From the NCBI GenBank assembly GCA_019459455.1, contig JAIBEX010000021.1:283576-347575 (forward strand): a stretch of 64,000 bases of DNA, in the 5' to 3' direction. Position numbers and translations under genes: made by a program. Source of the DNA: Weeksellaceae bacterium (GTDB lineage Bacteria; Bacteroidota; Bacteroidia; Flavobacteriales; Weeksellaceae). The notes under the pieces were generated by a model. That model was not told where the DNA came from, searched no databases, and was given only the letters and a program-made list of their open reading frames with translations. Position 1 is the first letter of the stretch, and each line of letters opens with the position of its first letter. Shown in pieces: positions 46,368 through 55,283 of the stretch.

Positions 46368-48044
46368 ATGAGTTTTCCGACCGATTTAGAAATCGCCCAG
46401 AGCGCTGATATACAGCATATCAGAAAAATTGCAGAAAAGATCAACATTGATGAAGATGATCTGGAATATTACGGTAAATATAAAGCCAAGATTCCTCTGA
46501 AGTATATTGATGAAGAAAAGGTCAGGAATTCGAAGCTAATTCTCGTTTCAGCCATCAATCCAACTCCCGCAGGCGAGGGTAAGACCACAGTATCCGTGGG
46601 ACTGTGTGACGGTCTGAACAAAATCGGTAAAAAAGCGATGGCAGTGCTTCGCGAACCGTCACTGGGACCTGTATTCGGTATAAAAGGTGGCGCTGCGGGC
46701 GGTGGATATGCTCAGGTGATTCCAATGGTTGATATCAACCTGCATTTTACCGGTGATTTTGCAGCCATTGAAAAGGCCAATAACTTACTCGCCGCAATTA
46801 TTGACAACAACATTCAGAATAAAAAATTTTCCCTCAATATTGATCCGCGTACCATTGTCTGGAAGAGGGTGATGGATATGAACGACCGTTCTCTTCGGAA
46901 CATCGTAATAGGGCTGGGGGGCACCGCAAGTGGTGTTCCCCGCCAGGATGGATTCAATATCACCCCGGCTTCTGAGGTGATGGCCATCCTTTGTATGAGT
47001 GAAAATTTTGAAGACCTTAAAAACCGGCTCGGTAATATTTTTGTGGGCTACACCTTTGACAGAAAACCGGTCTATGCAAGAGATCTGAAGGCGGAAGCTG
47101 CGATGGCAATCCTGCTCCGGGACGCCGTTAAACCCAACCTGGTGCAGACACTTGAAGGAAATCCGGCCATCCTCCACGGTGGTCCGTTTGCAAATATAGC
47201 TCAGGGAACCAATACCATCATTGCCACCAAGACAGGGCTTTCACTTTGCGATTACGTAGTTACAGAAGCCGGTTTCGGGGCTGATCTAGGTGCGGAAAAA
47301 TTTCTGCATATCAAATGCCATTATGCCGGTTTTAAGCCTGCAGCGATGGTAATTGTAACTACGGTAAGGGCGATGCGCTATCATGGCGGAGCTAAGAAAG
47401 GCTCTTTTGAAAATCCGAATTTTGAGGCGGTTAAAAAAGGCATAGAAAATTTAAAAAAACATGTAGAGAACTATATGAAACTACAGTTGAAACCGGTGGT
47501 GGCGATTAACCATTTTGCAACCGATTCGGATGAAGAGATCGGTTTCATCAAATCAGAATGCGAAAAGATGGGTGTTAAGGCTATCCTTGCGGATGAATTC
47601 ACAATGGGTGGTGACGGAATGACAGAACTCGCACACGAAGTGGTGAATGCTGCAGAAAATTATGGTAACGATTTTCAGCCGCTGTACGATGTGAACGATA
47701 AAGTGGAAACTAAAATTGAAACCATTGCGAAGGAAATCTACGGTGCTGATGGGGTGGTATTCTCTGCAAAAGCAAAAGCCGATTTAAAGGTTATTTATGA
47801 CCTGGGGCTGGACAAACTGCCCATCTGTATGGCCAAAACGCAGAAATCCCTTTCCGATGACGAACGAAAAATCGGCAGGCCCACAGGATTTAAGGTTAAT
47901 GTCCGCGAATTTGAATTCGCAGCAGGCGCCGGATTCATCATTCCAATTCTGGGTGATATGATGAGGATGCCCGGTCTGCCGAACATCCCAGCATCAGAAG
48001 GTATGGATATAGATAAAGACGGTAATATCACTGGGTTGAGCTAA
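46368..48044 (+). CDS. fhs: Formate-tetrahydrofolate ligase
   Basis: A 558-residue cytoplasmic enzyme that makes 10-formyltetrahydrofolate from formate, ATP and tetrahydrofolate for one-carbon metabolism. Recognised motifs: the ATP-binding loop INPTPAGEGKTTVSVGL (about 64-80), IKGGAAGGGYAQVIPM, GGTASGVPRQDGFNIT and VVTEAGFGADLGAEKF, and the near-terminal GAGFIIPILGDMMRMPGLPN. Length and motifs are those of the family. It stands alone, with a terminator (48069-48094) 25 bp downstream. It complements folP in the folate theme but is not linked to it. Confidence 0.97.
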   Translation: MSFPTDLEIAQSADIQHIRKIAEKINIDEDDLEYYGKYKAKIPLKYIDEEKVRNSKLILVSAINPTPAGEGKTTVSVGLCDGLNKIGKKAMAVLREPSLGPVFGIKGGAAGGGYAQVIPMVDINLHFTGDFAAIEKANNLLAAIIDNNIQNKKFSLNIDPRTIVWKRVMDMNDRSLRNIVIGLGGTASGVPRQDGFNITPASEVMAILCMSENFEDLKNRLGNIFVGYTFDRKPVYARDLKAEAAMAILLRDAVKPNLVQTLEGNPAILHGGPFANIAQGTNTIIATKTGLSLCDYVVTEAGFGADLGAEKFLHIKCHYAGFKPAAMVIVTTVRAMRYHGGAKKGSFENPNFEAVKKGIENLKKHVENYMKLQLKPVVAINHFATDSDEEIGFIKSECEKMGVKAILADEFTMGGDGMTELAHEVVNAAENYGNDFQPLYDVNDKVETKIETIAKEIYGADGVVFSAKAKADLKVIYDLGLDKLPICMAKTQKSLSDDERKIGRPTGFKVNVREFEFAAGAGFIIPILGDMMRMPGLPNIPASEGMDIDKDGNITGLS

Positions 48045-48068
48045 GTAAACGCAGATTGACCGGTTTTT

Positions 48069-48094
48069 GGGAGCAGTTTTTCTGTTCCCTTTTT
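48069..48094 (+). terminator. Hairpin terminator after fhs
   Basis: GGGAGCAG (48069-48076) pairs with CTGTTCCC (48082-48089), one G-T pair, T5 loop, then TTTTT. The following gap (48095-48283) is A/T-rich and holds nothing else recognisable. Confidence 0.8.
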
Positions 48095-48283
48095 GTTTCC
48101 ATAATGTCCATATTTTTATTCTCTTATTTAAATGCGTGTTTAATTATATTGTAGTTTTAATGTATTGTTAATCAGTTGGTTGTAACGTGCCGCTTGTGAT
48201 ATGTAAGCAAAAAAGGCTGGTTTGGCACAGTTTTTACAAGACAACTGCAAGTAAAATTTAAACAAACATTAAAATTTAAAGTT

Positions 48284-48883
48284 ATGAAGACGATTAAGAA
48301 AACAATTTTAGGACTCGGGATTTTAGCATCAGGTCTGGGATTCGCACAGGAAACAGAAAAATTTGACAATCCAACCATGAAAAATATGATTAAGATTGGT
48401 GGTAATGTTGGTTTGGCAGTTCCCTCTGAAAATGCTTCAGCAGCAGTAGGCCTTGATTTGGCGTATCAGAACTTGGTAACTCCGGGCTTTGGTTTGGGTG
48501 TTGCAACAGGATATACGCATTTCTTCGGGAAAGAGAACACAGTGGACGGGGTAAACCTTGATAACAATGACTTTGGGGTAGTACCTGTTGCTGCACTAAT
48601 CAGAATTTATCCAAAAGATACCGGTTTCTATTTCGGTACCGACTTAGGTTATGGATTTATAGTGGGAGATGAAAACGTAACATCGAATACAGCTCCTAAC
48701 AATACGAGACCTGATGGTGGGTTGTACATCAAACCCGAAATCGGATACCATAACAACGACTGGAACTTTGCCTTACAGTATCAAAAAGTTTTTACAGGTG
48801 ACAAAGGTGAAGTGTTAAGCCAGAAATACAACGCAGGTGCACTTGGATTGGGTATTTCTTACAATATTCCTTTAGGACAGTAA
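48284..48883 (+). CDS. Outer-membrane beta-barrel protein, function unknown
   Basis: A 199-residue exported protein with signal KTILGLGILASGLGFA before QETEKF. The rest alternates aromatic/Gly strands and turns: KIGGNVGLAVPSENASAAV, GFGLGVATGYTHFFG, FYFGTDLGYGFIVGDEN, LYIKPEIGYHNND and ALGLGISYNIPLGQ. That is the layout of an 8-stranded outer-membrane barrel of the OmpA/PorT-like type. It has no OmpA C-terminal domain. Flanked by terminators on both sides, it is a single-gene unit. No specific ligand or partner is suggested by the neighbours. Confidence 0.8.
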   Translation: MKTIKKTILGLGILASGLGFAQETEKFDNPTMKNMIKIGGNVGLAVPSENASAAVGLDLAYQNLVTPGFGLGVATGYTHFFGKENTVDGVNLDNNDFGVVPVAALIRIYPKDTGFYFGTDLGYGFIVGDENVTSNTAPNNTRPDGGLYIKPEIGYHNNDWNFALQYQKVFTGDKGEVLSQKYNAGALGLGISYNIPLGQ

Positions 48884-48902
48884 GCCATCACCTATAGATT
48901 TT

Positions 48903-48937
48903 AAAACCTTTTCAATTTTATTTGAAAAGGTTTTTTA
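48903..48937 (+). terminator. Hairpin terminator after the barrel gene
   Basis: AAAACCTTTTCAA (48903-48915) pairs perfectly with TTGAAAAGGTTTT (48922-48934) around TTTTAT, followed by T residues. Confidence 0.85.
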
Positions 48938-48953
48938 TTTCCCCAAACATTTT

Positions 48954-48961
48954 TATCTTTG
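48954..48961 (+). promoter_or_regulatory. Predicted -7 promoter element of glk
   Basis: TATCTTTG matches TAnnTTTG. The ATG at 48973 lies only 12 bp past it, so the transcript would have a leader of roughly 5-7 nt, close to leaderless. The -33 position is a T-run without a clear TTTG. Confidence 0.45.
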
Positions 48962-48972
48962 ATTGAAATCAC

Positions 48973-50031
48973 ATGAATATGGGCGCCAGTGCAAATTTTC
49001 CTTTATATCTCCCGGGAGTAAAGAGTAGCAGTAATCAAAATATCACCATCATATCCGCAGATGTACGCGAAACCGAAACTATACTTGCACTGTTCAAAAC
49101 GGAGGGTGGAAAAGCGGTTAACACCGTAGAGAAAATCTATCCCACAACCGACTTTGAATCTTTTTCAGATATCGTAAACCGTTTCAAGGAAGAACACTCA
49201 TTAAACGGTATTAAACGGCTGGCGGTTGGAGTGCCGGGACCGGTAATAAGTGGACAGGGGATTTCAAGCCGTTTGCCATGGATTTTGGATGCCCAGGAAA
49301 TTGCCGCCAAAACAGGTATTGAAAACATTTACCTGATCAATGACCTTGAAGCTACCGCTTATGGACTTGCTGATCTTTCCGAAGACTGCCTGATGCAGAT
49401 CTATAAAAGCGACACCCTTACCACAGGAAATGTAGCCATTCTGGCTCCCGGAAGCGGCCTTGGCGAGGCAGGCCTTTTTTTTGACGGAAAATATCTGAGA
49501 CCTTTTGCAACTGAAGGAGGTCATTCCGAATTTTCTCCGAGGACGAATGTGGAAGTGGAATTCTATCAGTTTCTGAACAAGATATACGGAATTGTAAGTT
49601 GGGAAAATGTACTTTCGAAAAACGGGCTTTTTAACATCTTTCGTTTTTTGCGGGATGAGAAACGACATCCGCAGTCAGAAAAACTAATTGAAAGGCTTAG
49701 GGAAGAGAAGGATTTCAGCACGGTGATTTATGAATCGGCCATAGAAGACAATGAGCAGATCTCCACGATAGCCCTTAATACCTACCTTGAATTCCTGGCC
49801 CGCGAAGCCAACAGTTTGGTCCTGAAACTGAAAGCCACAGGCGGACTTCTGATCGGGGGAGAGCTTCCCATACTGCTAAAAGATTATATCGATAAGGAAC
49901 GGCTCTATCAGAAATTCATGATTTCAGATAAAATGGAAAGGGTGCTTAAAGACATCCCGATCTACATGATCTTAAGTGAAAAAATGATCCTGACCGGCGC
50001 CGCATATTACGCTGCATTTTCAGAAGAATGA
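48973..50031 (+). CDS. glk: Glucokinase family protein with altered phosphate loop
   Basis: A 352-residue member of the ROK-unrelated Glk family (COG0837 type), which phosphorylates glucose with ATP. The sugar/catalytic motifs LINDLEATAYGLADL, APGSGLGEAGLF, FATEGGHSEFSPR and TGGLLIGGELP are present. The N-terminal phosphate loop, usually DxGGT, reads ADVRETETILALF (Arg32, Glu33). The codons are CGC GAA where GGC GGA would give glycine. Loss of both glycines may impair ATP binding. The protein could be a weak kinase or a regulatory pseudoenzyme. The gene stands alone between terminators. Confidence 0.85.
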   Translation: MNMGASANFPLYLPGVKSSSNQNITIISADVRETETILALFKTEGGKAVNTVEKIYPTTDFESFSDIVNRFKEEHSLNGIKRLAVGVPGPVISGQGISSRLPWILDAQEIAAKTGIENIYLINDLEATAYGLADLSEDCLMQIYKSDTLTTGNVAILAPGSGLGEAGLFFDGKYLRPFATEGGHSEFSPRTNVEVEFYQFLNKIYGIVSWENVLSKNGLFNIFRFLRDEKRHPQSEKLIERLREEKDFSTVIYESAIEDNEQISTIALNTYLEFLAREANSLVLKLKATGGLLIGGELPILLKDYIDKERLYQKFMISDKMERVLKDIPIYMILSEKMILTGAAYYAAFSEE

Positions 50032-50053
50032 AAACCGGATTTAACATAATGGA

Positions 50054-50084
50054 AAAACTTCAATCAAAAGGTTGAAGTTTTTTT
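50054..50084 (+). terminator. Hairpin terminator after glk
   Basis: AAAACTTCAA (50054-50063) pairs with TTGAAGTTTT (50072-50081) around an 8-nt loop, followed by T residues. The start of the next unit's promoter lies about 50 bp further on. Confidence 0.75.
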
Positions 50085-50130
50085 AATGCCTATTACTGCA
50101 CATGAAAGAAATGCAGGTAATTTGAAAAAA

Positions 50131-50162
50131 TATTAAATTATAAAAGAGAATTGTTATATTTG
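50131..50162 (+). promoter_or_regulatory. Textbook Bacteroidetes promoter of the yceI gene
   Basis: TTTG (50131-50134), a 20-nt spacer and TATATTTG (50155-50162) match the -33/-7 consensus in sequence and spacing. The predicted start near 50168 lies between the two candidate ATGs (50151 and 50184) and fixes the ATG at 50184 as the start of the gene. Confidence 0.75.
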
Positions 50163-50183
50163 TTTATTGATAAAAAAGATCGA

Positions 50184-50777
50184 ATGAAAAAATTATTTTT
50201 ACTTACCTTATTATTGTTCAGCGTATTTTTATTGGCGCAAAAAAAGAAATCAAAAGGAATCCAGATTTCAAAAGTCCAGACTTCAGACATCAGATGGTGG
50301 GGTTACAAAGTAGTTAAAAGTGAAGCAACAACCCATTCCGGTTTTGTGAAACTTAAAAGTGGAAAATTTTACTTTGAAGACAAGGTTCTTAAGGGAGGTG
50401 ATTTTATCCTGGATATGAGGAGCCTTACCAATACAGACCTGACAGGTGAGGATCAGCAGAAACTGACCGACCACCTTAGAAGTTCAGATTTTTTCGGTGT
50501 TAAGAAGTATCCGGTTGCAAAATTTGTAATCACGAAAATACTGCCTTCCAAAAATCTGGAGTATAATTATCTGGTGTACGGGAACCTAACTTTGAAAGGG
50601 ACAAGAAAAACCATTTCCTTTCCGGCAAAAATCAGGACGAATGACCGGTTCGTAGAATTTGAATCTGCGAAGTTTTCACTAAACAGACAGGATTTCAAGG
50701 CATTCTATAAATCCTCAATCAAAGATTATCTGATTAAGGATCAGATTGACATTCAGATTAAACTTACAGCAAACTAG
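50184..50777 (+). CDS. YceI family exported protein
   Basis: About 197 residues from ATG 50184, with a signal peptide (KKLFLLTLLLFSVFLLAQ). The YceI beta-barrel pattern is visible: SGFVKLKSGKFYFEDKVLKG, GGDFILDMRSLTNTDL, LRSSDFFGVKKYPVAKFVI and YGNLTLKGTRKTISFPAK. YceI proteins bind long isoprenoid or lipid chains in a lipocalin-like barrel in the periplasm. The frame opens upstream at 50151, but that ATG lies before the predicted transcription start. Monocistronic, with a terminator at 50806-50832. Basic residues follow the signal (KKKSKG). Confidence 0.88.
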   Translation: MKKLFLLTLLLFSVFLLAQKKKSKGIQISKVQTSDIRWWGYKVVKSEATTHSGFVKLKSGKFYFEDKVLKGGDFILDMRSLTNTDLTGEDQQKLTDHLRSSDFFGVKKYPVAKFVITKILPSKNLEYNYLVYGNLTLKGTRKTISFPAKIRTNDRFVEFESAKFSLNRQDFKAFYKSSIKDYLIKDQIDIQIKLTAN

Positions 50778-50805
50778 GATTTTTCGCCGTAGATTTTAAA
50801 ATAGT

Positions 50806-50833
50806 AAGAGCAGAATTTCTGCTCTTTTTTTAT
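50806..50833 (+). terminator. Hairpin terminator after yceI
   Basis: AAGAGCAG (50806-50813) pairs with CTGCTCTT (50819-50826) around AATTT, followed by a T-run. The next gene begins only 10 bp later. Confidence 0.85.
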
Positions 50834-50842
50834 TTTTAACGC

Positions 50843-51490
50843 ATGAATAAGATGAAACTGTACATCATCAGTGGTTTAGGCGCCGATTTTAAAGTCCTGG
50901 AAAAGTTAAATTTTCCTGACCATCTTGAAATCGTTTTCCTGGACTGGCTTATACCGGTCAAAGGAGAAACCTTTCAGGATTATGTCGGCAGAATGGCTGC
51001 AAGAATCGATGATTCTAAGGAATTCTGCCTCCTCGGTTATTCCTTCGGCGGAATACTGGTGCAGGAAGTACATAAACTGAAGCCTGCACTTAAAGTGGTA
51101 ATACTTGGAAGCATAAAGTCGGAAAGGGAAAAATCACGGTTTATTAAGGCGGGAAGTTATACCGGAATTCCGAAATACCTTCCCGAGAAATTTTTCAATG
51201 ATAACACGACACAGATCTACTCCTCCATACGCAAACTTTTCGACCGTAAAAATCCGAGCATCCTGGAGTACTTCAATGTCCGTGATCCATACTATTTAAA
51301 GTGGAGCATTGAACAGGTTGCAGCCTGGAAAGGGGAGGAAGATCCGAGAGTCATCCAGATCATGGGAGATAAGGATATCGTTTTCCCCATCGGTAATTCC
51401 AAACCGGATTATGTGATTAAAGGGGGAACACATCTCTTTCCGGCTACGAAATACAGGGAAGTTTCGCTTCTTCTCGAAAAGATTTTCTAA
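50843..51490 (+). CDS. Alpha/beta hydrolase family protein
   Basis: A 215-residue cytoplasmic protein with the alpha/beta-hydrolase pattern: oxyanion-hole region IISGLGADFKVL, nucleophile elbow LGYSFGGILVQE (Ser about 67), an acid residue in IMGDKDIVFP (about 170) and the catalytic His in IKGGTHLF (about 196). Substrate is unknown. There is no signal peptide. It begins 10 bp past the yceI terminator and may depend on read-through or on its own promoter. A second in-frame ATG (50852, MKLYIISGLG) is an equally good start. Confidence 0.8.
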   Translation: MNKMKLYIISGLGADFKVLEKLNFPDHLEIVFLDWLIPVKGETFQDYVGRMAARIDDSKEFCLLGYSFGGILVQEVHKLKPALKVVILGSIKSEREKSRFIKAGSYTGIPKYLPEKFFNDNTTQIYSSIRKLFDRKNPSILEYFNVRDPYYLKWSIEQVAAWKGEEDPRVIQIMGDKDIVFPIGNSKPDYVIKGGTHLFPATKYREVSLLLEKIF

Positions 51491-51500
51491 ATAAAAAGCC

Positions 51501-51521
51501 CACTTCCGGATATTGGAAGTG
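51501..51521. terminator. Weak hairpin after the hydrolase gene
   Basis: CACTTCC (51501-51507) pairs with GGAAGTG (51515-51521), 7-nt loop; A residues precede it, but no T-run follows on the plus strand. It may be a minus-sense or attenuator-type hairpin. The gap to sdaA (51491-51697) otherwise holds only the promoter. Confidence 0.35.
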
Positions 51522-51672
51522 AGCAAACACAAATGATGAAAAAAAATTGCAATACTTCTGTTTTCCAGACAGCATTACCATGCAAAAGTACCGATGCCGT
51601 CAGGACTGCTGTTATATGTTTTTGTCTGAATCTTTCATAAGGTCTATACCAGCTTAATCATCTTTTATCCTT

Positions 51673-51680
51673 TATATTTG
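51673..51680 (+). promoter_or_regulatory. Predicted -7 promoter element of sdaA
   Basis: TATATTTG matches the consensus TAnnTTTG exactly. The ATG at 51698 lies 17 bp downstream, giving a leader of about 10 nt. A weak -33 element may lie in the AGCTTAATC stretch. Confidence 0.5.
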
Positions 51681-51697
51681 CAGTTCAATTTTAAAGA

Positions 51698-53116
51698 ATG
51701 CAGTCAATATCCGTTTTTGAAATCATTAAGGTTGGTATTGGACCCTCCAGCTCCCATACCATGGGTCCGTGGAATGCCGCGGAAAATTTCCTTCGCCAGA
51801 TCAGAACTGATTTCGCTCTTGATAAAGTGGGGGAAGTTTACGTGGAATTTTTCGGATCCCTGGCTAAAACTGGCGTCGGCCACGGTACTGATATCGCGGG
51901 GATGCTTGGACTTTCCGGCGAAAATTTCAAAACCATTGATACGGCATCCATTGACCGGAAGATTGAGCACATTAAAACTTCAAACCAGATTAATTTAGGC
52001 GGGGAAAAGACCATTCCTTTTGTATACGGCGAACATTTGGTCCTGAACATGAAGAAGACGCTCGATTTTCATCCAAACGGGATGATATTCAGGGCTGTTT
52101 TTAAAAATGGAGAAGAACTCATCCAGGATTATTACTCCATCGGCGGCGGTTTTATAGCGACACAGAATGAAAATTCCATGGAAAAAAGCTGTATCAGGAC
52201 CCTCTATCCATGCCACAGTGGGCAGGATGTCCTGGAAAATGTTGAGAAACTGTCCCTCGGTCGTATTTCAGATCTAATCTTTCTGAATGAAGAATCCTGG
52301 CGTACGAAGGAGGAAACCGAACGCGAAGCCCTTTATATCTGGGAACAGATCAAGGAGTGCATCTATAAGGGCGTAACCCGCGACGGAATCCTTCCGGGAG
52401 GGCTTAATGTATCAAGGCGGGCAGCCGCACTTAACCGCAAACTCCTGGGAGATAAAAGCTACCGGAACCACGAAGAATGGTTTCAGCTTGTGGTTGATGC
52501 CGAGGAAACGTTCACGACCATAAACAAGTGGGTTTCATGTTTTGCCCTTGCTGTAAATGAAGAAAATGCCAGTTTTGGCAGGATCATTACGGCGCCCACC
52601 AATGGGGCAAGCGGTGTCATTCCGGCGGTTCTGATGTACGCACAGGCTTTCACGACCCACAACAGTCAGGAAGATGTTATACGTTTCCTTCTTGTTGCAG
52701 GCGAAATTGGAACGTTATTCAAGAAAAATGCAACCATCTCTGCGGCGATGGGCGGCTGTCAGGCAGAAGTAGGGGTATCATCCGCAATGGCGGCTGCCGG
52801 CCTGACCGAAATCATGGGCGGAACCCCCGCACAGGTGCTTATGGCGGCAGAAATTGCTATGGAACATCACCTGGGCCTTACCTGTGACCCTGTAGGGGGA
52901 CTGGTGCAGATTCCGTGCATCGAGCGTAACTCCATGGGGGCTATAAAGGCGATTACTGCAGCAAACATTGCAATAGAGTCTGATCCATCCAAAGCGAGGG
53001 TGAGTCTGGATGAGGTGATACAGAGCATGTGGGAAACAGCACAGAGTATGAACGACCGGTTTAAAGAAACCTCAGAAGGAGGTTTGGCAATTGCTGTTAA
53101 TGTAGCGGAGTGTTAA
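51698..53116 (+). CDS. sdaA: L-serine ammonia-lyase (iron-sulfur type, single chain)
   Basis: A 472-residue enzyme that deaminates L-serine to pyruvate and ammonia. The beta domain starts IKVGIGPSSSHTMGPWNAAE. In the alpha domain the signatures are TAPTNGASGVIPAVLMYAQ, KNATISAAMGGCQAEVG and HHLGLTCDPVGGLVQIPCIE, whose Cys residues (with one nearer the middle) ligate the [4Fe-4S] cluster. Fused alpha-beta single-chain architecture at the family's usual length. It is followed, on the opposite strand, by an alanine dehydrogenase; both feed pyruvate, but they are convergent and not one operon. Confidence 0.95.
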   Translation: MQSISVFEIIKVGIGPSSSHTMGPWNAAENFLRQIRTDFALDKVGEVYVEFFGSLAKTGVGHGTDIAGMLGLSGENFKTIDTASIDRKIEHIKTSNQINLGGEKTIPFVYGEHLVLNMKKTLDFHPNGMIFRAVFKNGEELIQDYYSIGGGFIATQNENSMEKSCIRTLYPCHSGQDVLENVEKLSLGRISDLIFLNEESWRTKEETEREALYIWEQIKECIYKGVTRDGILPGGLNVSRRAAALNRKLLGDKSYRNHEEWFQLVVDAEETFTTINKWVSCFALAVNEENASFGRIITAPTNGASGVIPAVLMYAQAFTTHNSQEDVIRFLLVAGEIGTLFKKNATISAAMGGCQAEVGVSSAMAAAGLTEIMGGTPAQVLMAAEIAMEHHLGLTCDPVGGLVQIPCIERNSMGAIKAITAANIAIESDPSKARVSLDEVIQSMWETAQSMNDRFKETSEGGLAIAVNVAEC

Positions 53117-53155
53117 GTCAGTTGGAGAGAATTGGGGCAATTCTTTAAGCCCTGT

Positions 53156-53527
53156 TTAGCGTAACTTTTTCAGACCGGAGAAAGTTGCAGAGTCTTTACA
53201 TTTTTCGAATGTAACCTCATACCGGGGATTCTTTTCCGGATAGAGCAGGAGGTATTCAGGACATGGGGATTTCTGCGCTTTGCTGCGGTCAAAATCAACA
53301 AACCCACGGGTTATAATGCTGTCTTTCAGGAATTTATCGTCAATACTGTTTTGAGCCATCCCTGTTTTAAAGTTCTCAGAGTACCTGAAATCCTTTGAAA
53401 GGGTTTCAGCCACTACACGGCTGTTCGGCAGATACCCGCTGCAGCCGACTCCCTTTTGGTTGAGGATAAAAAATACTACGATAAGACCGGGAATCAATCC
53501 GATCAGGTAAAATTTCAGTTTTCTCAA
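53156..53527 (-). CDS. Hypothetical single-pass or lipoprotein-like protein
   Basis: A 123-residue protein with one hydrophobic segment near the N-terminus (FYLIGLIPGLIVVFFIL) and a soluble C-terminus containing three Cys (GVGCSGYL, KSPCPEYLL, FEKCKDS). Similar proteins follow alanine dehydrogenase in related genomes, as far as I recall. It begins 3 bp after the ald stop, so the two form an operon. The role is unknown. It might be a periplasmic Cys-containing protein, since the segment has no lipobox. Confidence 0.65.
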   Translation of the reverse strand: MRKLKFYLIGLIPGLIVVFFILNQKGVGCSGYLPNSRVVAETLSKDFRYSENFKTGMAQNSIDDKFLKDSIITRGFVDFDRSKAQKSPCPEYLLLYPEKNPRYEVTFEKCKDSATFSGLKKLR

Positions 53528-53530
53528 AAT

Positions 53531-54724
53531 TTAAAACATTAGTAGATTGATGTCATGGTAAGGAAGCCCGAAGAGGTCACAGATCACCTTTTTGGTATGC
53601 CTTCCTTTATACATGTAAAGGCTCTGTTTCATTTCAACCTTATGGATGAACATGTTGTCAATTCCGCCCTCCTTGTCATAGCTTAAAAGATAGCTCAGAA
53701 AGAAATTGGAAATCGCTTTACTGGTTGTTCTGGGAATTCTTGAAGTAAGATTGGGCAGGCCACAGTGAATTACACCGTGCTTCACCACGTATGGGTCCGT
53801 AAGGGTGGTGATCTCCGTAGTTTCCACCACTTTTCCATAATCCACGGTTACATCTATAATCACACTTCCTTTCTTCATCTGCCGAACCATTTCTTCTGTC
53901 ACAATCGGTTCCATGCATGTTCTCGGAAGTGCTCCTATCACAACATCTGCGCGGCGTACATTTTTTGAAAGCTCCTTTGGATCTATTATGGAAGTCGGTA
54001 CACGCCCGTCAATCATCATGTGGAGGCGTCTCAGCTTTGAAAGGGAATTGTCAAAAACTTTTACACTGGCTCCAAGACCGAGTGCAGCCTTCACCGCAAA
54101 TTCACCTACAATTCCCGCACCGATAACCACCACCTCTGTTGGCCTTACTCCGGTTACTCCTCCCAGCATATTACCGTTGGAGAGCGCCAGAAGTTCGGAG
54201 GAATAAAGGATGGCTGCCGTACCTGCGATTTCGCCGATAAGTCTCACGAGAGGCAACTGCTTATACTCGTCTGAAATGAATTCGAAAGCGATGGCATTGA
54301 TCTTTTTCTCTGCAAGTTTCTTAAAGTAAGCGGGCGTGCGAAGGTTAATCTGCAGTGCCGAGATGAGATGGGAATTGTTTTTCAGATAGTCAATCTCCTC
54401 TTCGGTGGGTGGGTTAATCTTCAGGACCAGGTCCTGCCCGAATGCTTCCTTAGGATCGGTGGTGATCCGCGCTCCTGCCTCAGCATACTGTTCGTCAGTA
54501 AAGAAGGAGCCTTTTCCGGTTTCGGCCTCAATCACAATATCATGACCATGACTCACCAGAACCTGAACGGCATCGGGAGTTATACATGTTCTCCGTTCGT
54601 TAAGTGAGGTTTCCTTTGGTACTCCTATGGTGAATTTGGATTCTTTTTTCAGGACCTCCAGTTTCTCTTCCACAGGCATCAGTTCCTCCTCCCTAAACGG
54701 AGTAAAAATGTTTCCGCTGCTCAT
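53531..54724 (-). CDS. ald: Alanine dehydrogenase
   Basis: A 397-residue NAD-dependent enzyme converting L-alanine to pyruvate and ammonia. The N-terminal half has the AlaDH/PNT domain (GVPKETSLNERRTCITPDAV, GHDIVIEAETGKGSFF). The Rossmann domain has VIGAGIVGEFAVKAALGLG (about 215-233), and VIIDVTVDYG and VVKHGVIHCGLPNLTSRIPR near the C-terminus. N-terminal residues 1-28 are an extension usual in Flavobacteria. It lies 58 bp after tsaE, and the small membrane protein gene follows, so tsaE-ald-hypothetical probably share a transcript. Confidence 0.9.
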   Translation of the reverse strand: MSSGNIFTPFREEELMPVEEKLEVLKKESKFTIGVPKETSLNERRTCITPDAVQVLVSHGHDIVIEAETGKGSFFTDEQYAEAGARITTDPKEAFGQDLVLKINPPTEEEIDYLKNNSHLISALQINLRTPAYFKKLAEKKINAIAFEFISDEYKQLPLVRLIGEIAGTAAILYSSELLALSNGNMLGGVTGVRPTEVVVIGAGIVGEFAVKAALGLGASVKVFDNSLSKLRRLHMMIDGRVPTSIIDPKELSKNVRRADVVIGALPRTCMEPIVTEEMVRQMKKGSVIIDVTVDYGKVVETTEITTLTDPYVVKHGVIHCGLPNLTSRIPRTTSKAISNFFLSYLLSYDKEGGIDNMFIHKVEMKQSLYMYKGRHTKKVICDLFGLPYHDINLLMF

Positions 54725-54782
54725 CTTCTATTCGCTTGTTATATGATTTTTAATGTATTAAAATCTGCCACAAAGATAAACC

Positions 54783-55190
54783 TTATTTAAAAATTATTTC
54801 CCTTTCCGTTCCGCTATTTTCAATTATGAGTTCGTGGTGGGGAAAATCCTGAAGTTCCTGTTCATAGACCTCCGGCCATTCAATGATGCAGAGAAATGCG
54901 TTGTCCAGATACTCTTCCATACCAATGTCAAAAACCTCGCCGATATTCTTCATTCTGTACAGGTCAAAATGAAAGACATTTCCCTGGGGAATGTGGTATT
55001 CATTCACGATGGCGTACGTAGGAGAGGAAACCTCGTCGTTACTCCCAAGTTTTTTAAGCAGAAACTGGGTAAAGGTAGTCTTGCCTGCACCCAAATTTCC
55101 TTTCAAAATCAGGATGTTGTGTTTCAGGAGGGGAGAGATTTCATCTACCACGTATTGCCAGTCTTCTATTTTGTCAATATTAAAGTGCAT
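54783..55190 (-). CDS. tsaE: tRNA threonylcarbamoyladenosine biosynthesis ATPase TsaE
   Basis: A 135-residue ATPase that partners TsaB and TsaD in making t6A37 on tRNAs. Walker A ILKGNLGAGKTTFTQFLLKK is near residues 30-49. The switch region SPTYAIVNEYH and the phenylalanine-rich FHFDLYRM and ECIIEWPEVY-like motifs (here LCIIEWPEVYEQEL) identify it. The usual family length. It is divergent from dnaG with a 93-bp gap, which must hold both promoters. Confidence 0.94.
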   Translation of the reverse strand: MHFNIDKIEDWQYVVDEISPLLKHNILILKGNLGAGKTTFTQFLLKKLGSNDEVSSPTYAIVNEYHIPQGNVFHFDLYRMKNIGEVFDIGMEEYLDNAFLCIIEWPEVYEQELQDFPHHELIIENSGTEREIIFK

Positions 55191-55283
55191 TGCATTTAAA
55201 AATATGGTTCAAAATTAAACAATTTAGAATTCCGAAGATCGGAGCTGAACAGAATTTACAAAGTTATTTGCTATTTTTACCAA

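Noticed and set aside
50151..50183. Earlier ATG for the YceI gene
   Set aside because: It lies inside the -33/-7 promoter, upstream of the predicted transcription start; the signal peptide begins at 50184.
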